Shown here piece after piece: positions 56,594-64,000 of a DNA stretch of 64,000 nucleotides. Below the pieces are notes generated by a model. That model had not been told where the DNA came from. It saw only the letters and a list, made by a program, of their open reading frames with translations, and searched no databases. The position numbers were made by a program, and so were the translations under genes. Numbering within the stretch: the stretch's first letter is position 1; the number at the start of each line of letters is the position of its first letter. The stretch lies in contig NZ_JABEQD010000002.1 in the NCBI RefSeq assembly GCF_014174395.1, forward strand, positions 1 through 64,000. Reading direction: 5' to 3'. The DNA is from Gluconacetobacter aggeris (GTDB lineage Bacteria > Pseudomonadota > Alphaproteobacteria > Acetobacterales > Acetobacteraceae).

Positions 56594-57277
56594 TCAGCCC
56601 GCAGCCTCAACCAGGGCCGCCGGATACGGCGCCTCGGCATGACGGGCTTTCTTGATCGCATCACGAACCAGCACCAGCTCGTTCTTGGCGCCGGGCACGG
56701 AGCCGCGGACCAGGAGCAGGTTCTTCTCGGCATCCACCGCCGCCACCTCGAGATTGAGGGTGGTCACGCGCTCGGAGCCCAGGTGGCCGGCCATCTTCTT
56801 GTTCTTGAAGGTCTTGCCCGGATCCTGGCGGTTACCCGTCGAACCATGCGAACGATGGCTGATGGACACGCCGTGTGAGGCCTCGAGACCCGCGAAGTTC
56901 CAGCGCTTCATGGCGCCGGCAAAGCCCTTGCCCTTGCTGGTGGCGGTCACGTCGACCTTCTGCCCCACCACGAAATGGGCGGCGGAGAGGGTAGCGCCAG
57001 CTTCCAGCACGGCATCGTCCGCAACGCGGAACTCAACCAGCTTCTTCTTGGGTTCGACCTTCACGCGGGCAAAATGGCCGCGGTTCGGCTTGGAGACGTT
57101 CTTCACCTTGGCATTGCCGAGCCCGAGCTGCACGGCGGTATAGCCGTCGCGTTCCTGGGTACGGACATCCACCACCTGCACATTGTCGATATGCAGGACG
57201 GTGACAGGCACATGGGTGCCGTCTTCCTTAAACAGCCGGGTCATGCCCAGCTTCTTTGCGATCAATCCGGTGCGCAT
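56594..57277 (-). CDS. rplC: Ribosomal protein L3
   Basis: 227 residues from ATG 57277: [40 protein letters not shown] and [20 protein letters not shown]. An in-frame ATG at 57307 overlaps rpsJ and is not preferred. Confidence 0.98.
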   Translation of the reverse strand: MRTGLIAKKLGMTRLFKEDGTHVPVTVLHIDNVQVVDVRTQERDGYTAVQLGLGNAKVKNVSKPNRGHFARVKVEPKKKLVEFRVADDAVLEAGATLSAAHFVVGQKVDVTATSKGKGFAGAMKRWNFAGLEASHGVSISHRSHGSTGNRQDPGKTFKNKKMAGHLGSERVTTLNLEVAAVDAEKNLLLVRGSVPGAKNELVLVRDAIKKARHAEAPYPAALVEAAG

Positions 57278-57287
57278 CGTCTGGACC

Positions 57288-57596
57288 TTAGAGTTTAATC
57301 TCGACATCCACGCCAGCGGCGAGGTCGAGCTTCATGAGAGCGTCCACGGTCTGCGGGGTCGGCTCGACAATGTCGAGCAGCCGGCGATGAGTCCGAATCT
57401 CGAACTGCTCGCGGCTTTTCTTGTCCACGTGGGGAGAGCGGTTCACGGTGAACCGTTCGATATGCGTCGGCAGCGGGATAGGACCCCGAACCCGCGCACC
57501 CGTACGCTTCGCCGTATTGACGATCTCTTTGGTGCTGTTGTCGAGCACCCGATGATCGTACGCCTTCAGGCGAATGCGGATGTTCTGGTTGTCCAT
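57288..57596 (-). CDS. rpsJ: Ribosomal protein S10
   Basis: 102 residues: [40 protein letters not shown] and [20 protein letters not shown]. First gene of the S10 segment; also a NusB partner in antitermination. Confidence 0.99.
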   Translation of the reverse strand: MDNQNIRIRLKAYDHRVLDNSTKEIVNTAKRTGARVRGPIPLPTHIERFTVNRSPHVDKKSREQFEIRTHRRLLDIVEPTPQTVDALMKLDLAAGVDVEIKL

Positions 57597-57650
57597 CGTC
57601 TATTCAGTCCAACTTCAATGGTTCGGGGGAACCCGAGCCGCCAAAGGAGA

Positions 57651-57676
57651 CCCCGGCCGGATTGCTCCGGCCGGGG
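57651..57676 (-). terminator. Strong GC hairpin between tuf and rpsJ
   Basis: Ten-base arms CCCCGGCCGG (57651-57660) and its complement (57667-57676) around a 6-base loop; on the minus strand the stem is followed by TCTCCTTTGG, a poor T-run. It lies 28 bases after the tuf stop and 55 before rpsJ, so it probably terminates part of the str transcripts and separates the str and S10 segments. Confidence 0.6.
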
Positions 57677-57704
57677 CGCCTCCAGTTCTGGTTAAGAACC
57701 CCGA

Positions 57705-58895
57705 TCAGGCCGTGATCGAGGCCACCACGCCGGCGCCGACGGTGCGGCCGCCTTCGCGAATGGCGAAACGCAGACCTTCGTCCATCGCGATCGGGGCGAT
57801 CAGCTCGACATCCATCGCGACGTTGTCACCCGGCATGACCATTTCCGTGCCCTCGGGCAGGTGAACGACACCCGTCACGTCGGTGGTGCGGAAATAGAAC
57901 TGCGGGCGATAGTTGGTGAAGAACGGCGTGTGACGGCCACCCTCTTCCTTCGTGAGGATGTACGCCTCGGCCTTGAACTTCGTGTGCGGGGTGATCGAAC
58001 CCGGCTTGGCCAGAACCTGGCCGCGCTCGACGTCTTCACGCTTCGTGCCACGGACCAGCGCACCGATATTGTCACCGGCCTCGCCGCGATCCAGCAGCTT
58101 GCGGAACATTTCGACGCCCGTCACCGTCGTCTTCTGCGTCGCACGCAGGCCGACGATTTCGATTTCGTCACCGACATTCACCACGCCACGCTCGACACGG
58201 CCGGTCACCACGGTGCCGCGACCCGAGATCGAGAACACGTCTTCGATCGGCATCAGGAACGGACGGTCGACCGGACGCTCCGGCTGCGGGATGTAGGCAT
58301 CGACGGCGTCCATCAGGTCGCGCACGCGGTTCTCGCCGACCTCCGGGTCGCCATCTTCCAGGGTGACCAGAGCCGAACCCTTGACGATGGGGATATCATC
58401 GCCCGGGAACTGGTAGGCCGACAGAAGCTCGCGCACTTCCATCTCGACCAGCTCCAGCAGTTCCGGATCGTCGACCTGGTCAACCTTGTTCAGGAACACG
58501 ACCAGCGCCGGAACGCCGACCTGACGCGCCAGCAGGATGTGCTCGCGGGTCTGCGGCATCGGGCCGTCGGCAGCCGAAACCACCAGGATGGCGCCGTCCA
58601 TCTGCGCCGCACCCGTGATCATGTTCTTCACGTAGTCGGCGTGGCCGGGGCAGTCGACGTGCGCGTAGTGGCGCTTCGCGGTCTCGTACTCGACATGGGC
58701 GGTCGAGATCGTGATGCCACGGGCGCGCTCTTCCGGCGCCGCATCGATCTGGTCATACGCCTTGAAGGTGGCGCCGCCGGTCTTCGCCAGCGTCTTGGTG
58801 ATCGCGGCGGTCAGCGACGTCTTGCCATGGTCGACGTGACCGATCGTGCCGATATTGCAGTGCGGCTTCGTCCGCTCGAATTTAGCCTTTGCCAT
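57705..58895 (-). CDS. tuf: Elongation factor Tu
   Basis: 396 residues: P-loop [16 protein letters not shown], switch region [31 protein letters not shown] and the kirromycin-region [12 protein letters not shown]. It delivers aminoacyl-tRNA. It starts 94 bases downstream of rpsG, with no fusA between. A second tuf copy elsewhere is possible but outside this window. Confidence 0.99.
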   Translation of the reverse strand: MAKAKFERTKPHCNIGTIGHVDHGKTSLTAAITKTLAKTGGATFKAYDQIDAAPEERARGITISTAHVEYETAKRHYAHVDCPGHADYVKNMITGAAQMDGAILVVSAADGPMPQTREHILLARQVGVPALVVFLNKVDQVDDPELLELVEMEVRELLSAYQFPGDDIPIVKGSALVTLEDGDPEVGENRVRDLMDAVDAYIPQPERPVDRPFLMPIEDVFSISGRGTVVTGRVERGVVNVGDEIEIVGLRATQKTTVTGVEMFRKLLDRGEAGDNIGALVRGTKREDVERGQVLAKPGSITPHTKFKAEAYILTKEEGGRHTPFFTNYRPQFYFRTTDVTGVVHLPEGTEMVMPGDNVAMDVELIAPIAMDEGLRFAIREGGRTVGAGVVASITA

Positions 58896-58989
58896 CGTCT
58901 ATCTCCGTTACCTCGACCCTCGGGCCGGGAGTCGGGTTGAAATGTTCCTAACCGGAAGCGTGCCGGTCTTTAGACCGGAGCAGCGCCTC

Positions 58990-59466
58990 TTACCAGCGGT
59001 AATGACTGAACGCCTTGTTGGCCTCGGCCATGCGATGCGTGTCTTCACGCTTCTTGACGGCGGCCCCGCGATTGTTGACCGCATCCAGAAGTTCGTTGGA
59101 CAGACGCTCCTGCATGGTGTTCTCGCCACGCTTGCGCGAGGCGTCGATCAGCCAGCGGATCGCAAGCGCCTGACGACGCTCCGTGCGCACTTCGACGGGC
59201 ACCTGATAGGTGGCACCACCGACGCGACGCGAACGGACCTCGACGGCCGGCTTCACGTTGTCCAGCGCGCTGTGGAACATCACAACCGGATCGGCAGCCG
59301 CGCCACCACGGCGACGCAGCACCTCAAGCGCACCATAGACGATGCCTTCGGCGGTGGACTTCTTGCCGTCGTACATGAGCGCATTCATGAAGCGCGTGAT
59401 GACGACGTCACCAAATTTCGGATCGGGAAGAATCTCGCGCTTCACGGCGCGATGACGGCGACTCAT
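58990..59466 (-). CDS. rpsG: Ribosomal protein S7
   Basis: 158 residues: [40 protein letters not shown] and NKAFSHYRW at the end. It nucleates assembly of the 30S head and in E. coli represses the str operon. Confidence 0.99.
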   Translation of the reverse strand: MSRRHRAVKREILPDPKFGDVVITRFMNALMYDGKKSTAEGIVYGALEVLRRRGGAAADPVVMFHSALDNVKPAVEVRSRRVGGATYQVPVEVRTERRQALAIRWLIDASRKRGENTMQERLSNELLDAVNNRGAAVKKREDTHRMAEANKAFSHYRW

Positions 59467-59481
59467 GCCTGGTTATTCCTT

Positions 59482-59853
59482 TTACTTCGGACGCTTCGCG
59501 CCATAGAGCGAGCGACGCTGACGACGCTTGGCGATACCCTGGGTATCCAGAACGCCACGCAGGATGTGGTAACGCACGCCCGGAAGATCCTTGACGCGGC
59601 CACCACGGATCAGAACCACGCTATGCTCCTGCAGGTTGTGGCCTTCACCGGGGATGTAGCTGACGACCTCATAGCCGTTCGTCAGACGCACCTTCGCAAC
59701 CTTACGCAGAGCCGAGTTCGGCTTCTTCGGTGTAGTCGTGTAGACGCGGGTGCAGACACCGCGCTTCTGCGGGCAACCCTGCAGAGCAGGCACCTTGTTG
59801 CGCTTGGCTGCGGGCTCGCGGCCTTTGGCGATCAGCTGGTTGATGGTCGGCAT
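59482..59853 (-). CDS. rpsL: Ribosomal protein S12
   Basis: 123 residues: [40 protein letters not shown] and [20 protein letters not shown]. Both lysines where streptomycin-resistance changes usually occur (in TTPKKPNSA and GRVKDLPG) are present, so this allele looks like the wild-type, drug-sensitive form. First gene of the superoperon. Confidence 0.99.
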   Translation of the reverse strand: MPTINQLIAKGREPAAKRNKVPALQGCPQKRGVCTRVYTTTPKKPNSALRKVAKVRLTNGYEVVSYIPGEGHNLQEHSVVLIRGGRVKDLPGVRYHILRGVLDTQGIAKRRQRRSLYGAKRPK

Positions 59854-60276
59854 ACGCCTTTCCCGATCCTTACAAATTTCGGCCGGCCAACCGCGTCTTA
59901 GGTTGCCGACTGTCGTTCACAACAAAATCCCACCGAATGAGGATCATTCGCCTGGGCATCATATTTACATCCGGCCTTGGCGACCCTTCCGGATCACGGC
60001 GCCGCATGCCTGCATGCTGCATTCGACGGCCAACGACGTCATGCGAGACGGGGCTAGCCGAGGGCGCGGAACCTACGAAGCCCCTGCCCCTGAGTCAAGT
60101 ATTACCTCGGGATTCGCGGCCGATTCCCGCCGAATTATCTCGTCGGGCCGGCGATGGCCGGCATGCAGTCACGGCAGGCCCGCCGTCGCACCATCATCAC
60201 GCATCCCGATCGTGCCAATCATCCGATTCGGCACGATCCGGTGAGCCATCAGATACAGGAGCACGCTCCCATATGA
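59854..60276 (-). other. Leader and promoter region of the ribosomal superoperon
   Basis: About 420 bases between rpsL and the rpoC terminator without a coding sequence I would accept. It must contain the superoperon promoter (candidate listed separately) and a leader of about 210 bases. No clear leader hairpin was seen. Confidence 0.5.
60070..60098 (-). promoter_or_regulatory. Candidate promoter for rpsL and following genes
   Basis: On the minus strand TTGACT (60098-60093), a 17-base spacer and TAGGTT (60075-60070). The -35 fits well and the -10 moderately. It would give a 5' leader of about 210 bases before the rpsL ATG at 59853. Confidence 0.45.
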
Positions 60277-60306
60277 AAGGGGCCGGGTGTTGCCACCCGG
60301 CCCCTT
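60277..60306 (-). terminator. Terminator hairpin after rpoC
   Basis: Thirteen-base arms (60277-60289 and 60294-60306) around a four-base loop form a very strong stem; the minus strand continues TTTC after the stem's CCCCTT. It lies 63 bases past the rpoC stop, separating the rpoBC operon from the str block. Confidence 0.75.
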
Positions 60307-60369
60307 CATCACCCCGCATCGTCACGCCCGCGCCAGACGCCCCCTGAGAGGCGCCCGGCCAGAGGCCGC

Positions 60370-64000
<3,631 letters not shown>

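Overview
The window is high-GC DNA with an alphaproteobacterial ribosomal gene block. A PQQ-type dehydrogenase, a hopanoid C-3 methylase remnant and many TonB receptors together suggest an acetic acid bacterium (Acetobacteraceae, Gluconacetobacter/Komagataeibacter-like). The genus is inferred; no 16S rRNA, tRNA, CRISPR array or insertion sequence was seen.

Layout. (1) 1-5.5 kb: a TonB receptor cut by the window edge, a divergent quinoprotein dehydrogenase, a beta-barrel outer-membrane channel and an AraC-type regulator, which look like a small substrate-oxidation module. (2) 5.6-21.7 kb: two divergent operons that look like an organosulfur-scavenging set. The minus-strand arm encodes an SfnB/DszC-like flavoenzyme, two NtaA/DszA-type monooxygenases, an SsuD-type alkanesulfonate monooxygenase, a flavin reductase, a TonB receptor and an FAD/NAD(P)-binding protein. 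The plus-strand arm encodes a complete oligopeptide/nickel-class ABC importer and an aldo/keto reductase. The shared intergenic region carries several inverted repeats that could be operators. (3) 21.8-28.8 kb: a second TonB receptor with a TTG start, NagA, a frameshifted L-idonate 5-dehydrogenase gene and a KefB/YbaL-type antiporter. (4) 28.7-31.5 kb: a two-gene operon of tiny unknown proteins, a small lipoprotein and a decayed hpnR-like gene that has lost its radical-SAM core. (5) 31.6-43 kb: copper ATPase and chaperone, an ArsC/Spx-fold protein, a secreted protein of unknown function, phosphoglucomutase, an isoaspartyl peptidase, an 8-oxoguanine-deaminase-like amidohydrolase, a secreted phospholipase D-like protein and a catalase-like/cytochrome b561 pair. 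(6) 43.2-59.9 kb, minus strand: the str-S10-spc-alpha ribosomal superoperon from rpsL to rplQ, including tuf, secY, adk and rpoA. fusA is not in its usual place between rpsG and tuf. (7) 60.4-64 kb: the 3' part of rpoC.

Working together: the sulfur region appears to pair outer-membrane and inner-membrane uptake with reduced-flavin-dependent C-S cleavage, the flavin reductase feeding three or four oxygenases and the aldo/keto reductase possibly removing the aldehyde left by SsuD. The ribosomal block is conventional apart from the missing fusA, non-ATG starts (rpoA TTG; rpsM and adk GTG) and hairpins at sub-operon boundaries. Two genes (idnD-like and hpnR-like) each carry a pair of compensating one-base frameshifts; sequencing error cannot be excluded for these, but it cannot explain the large internal deletion in hpnR.
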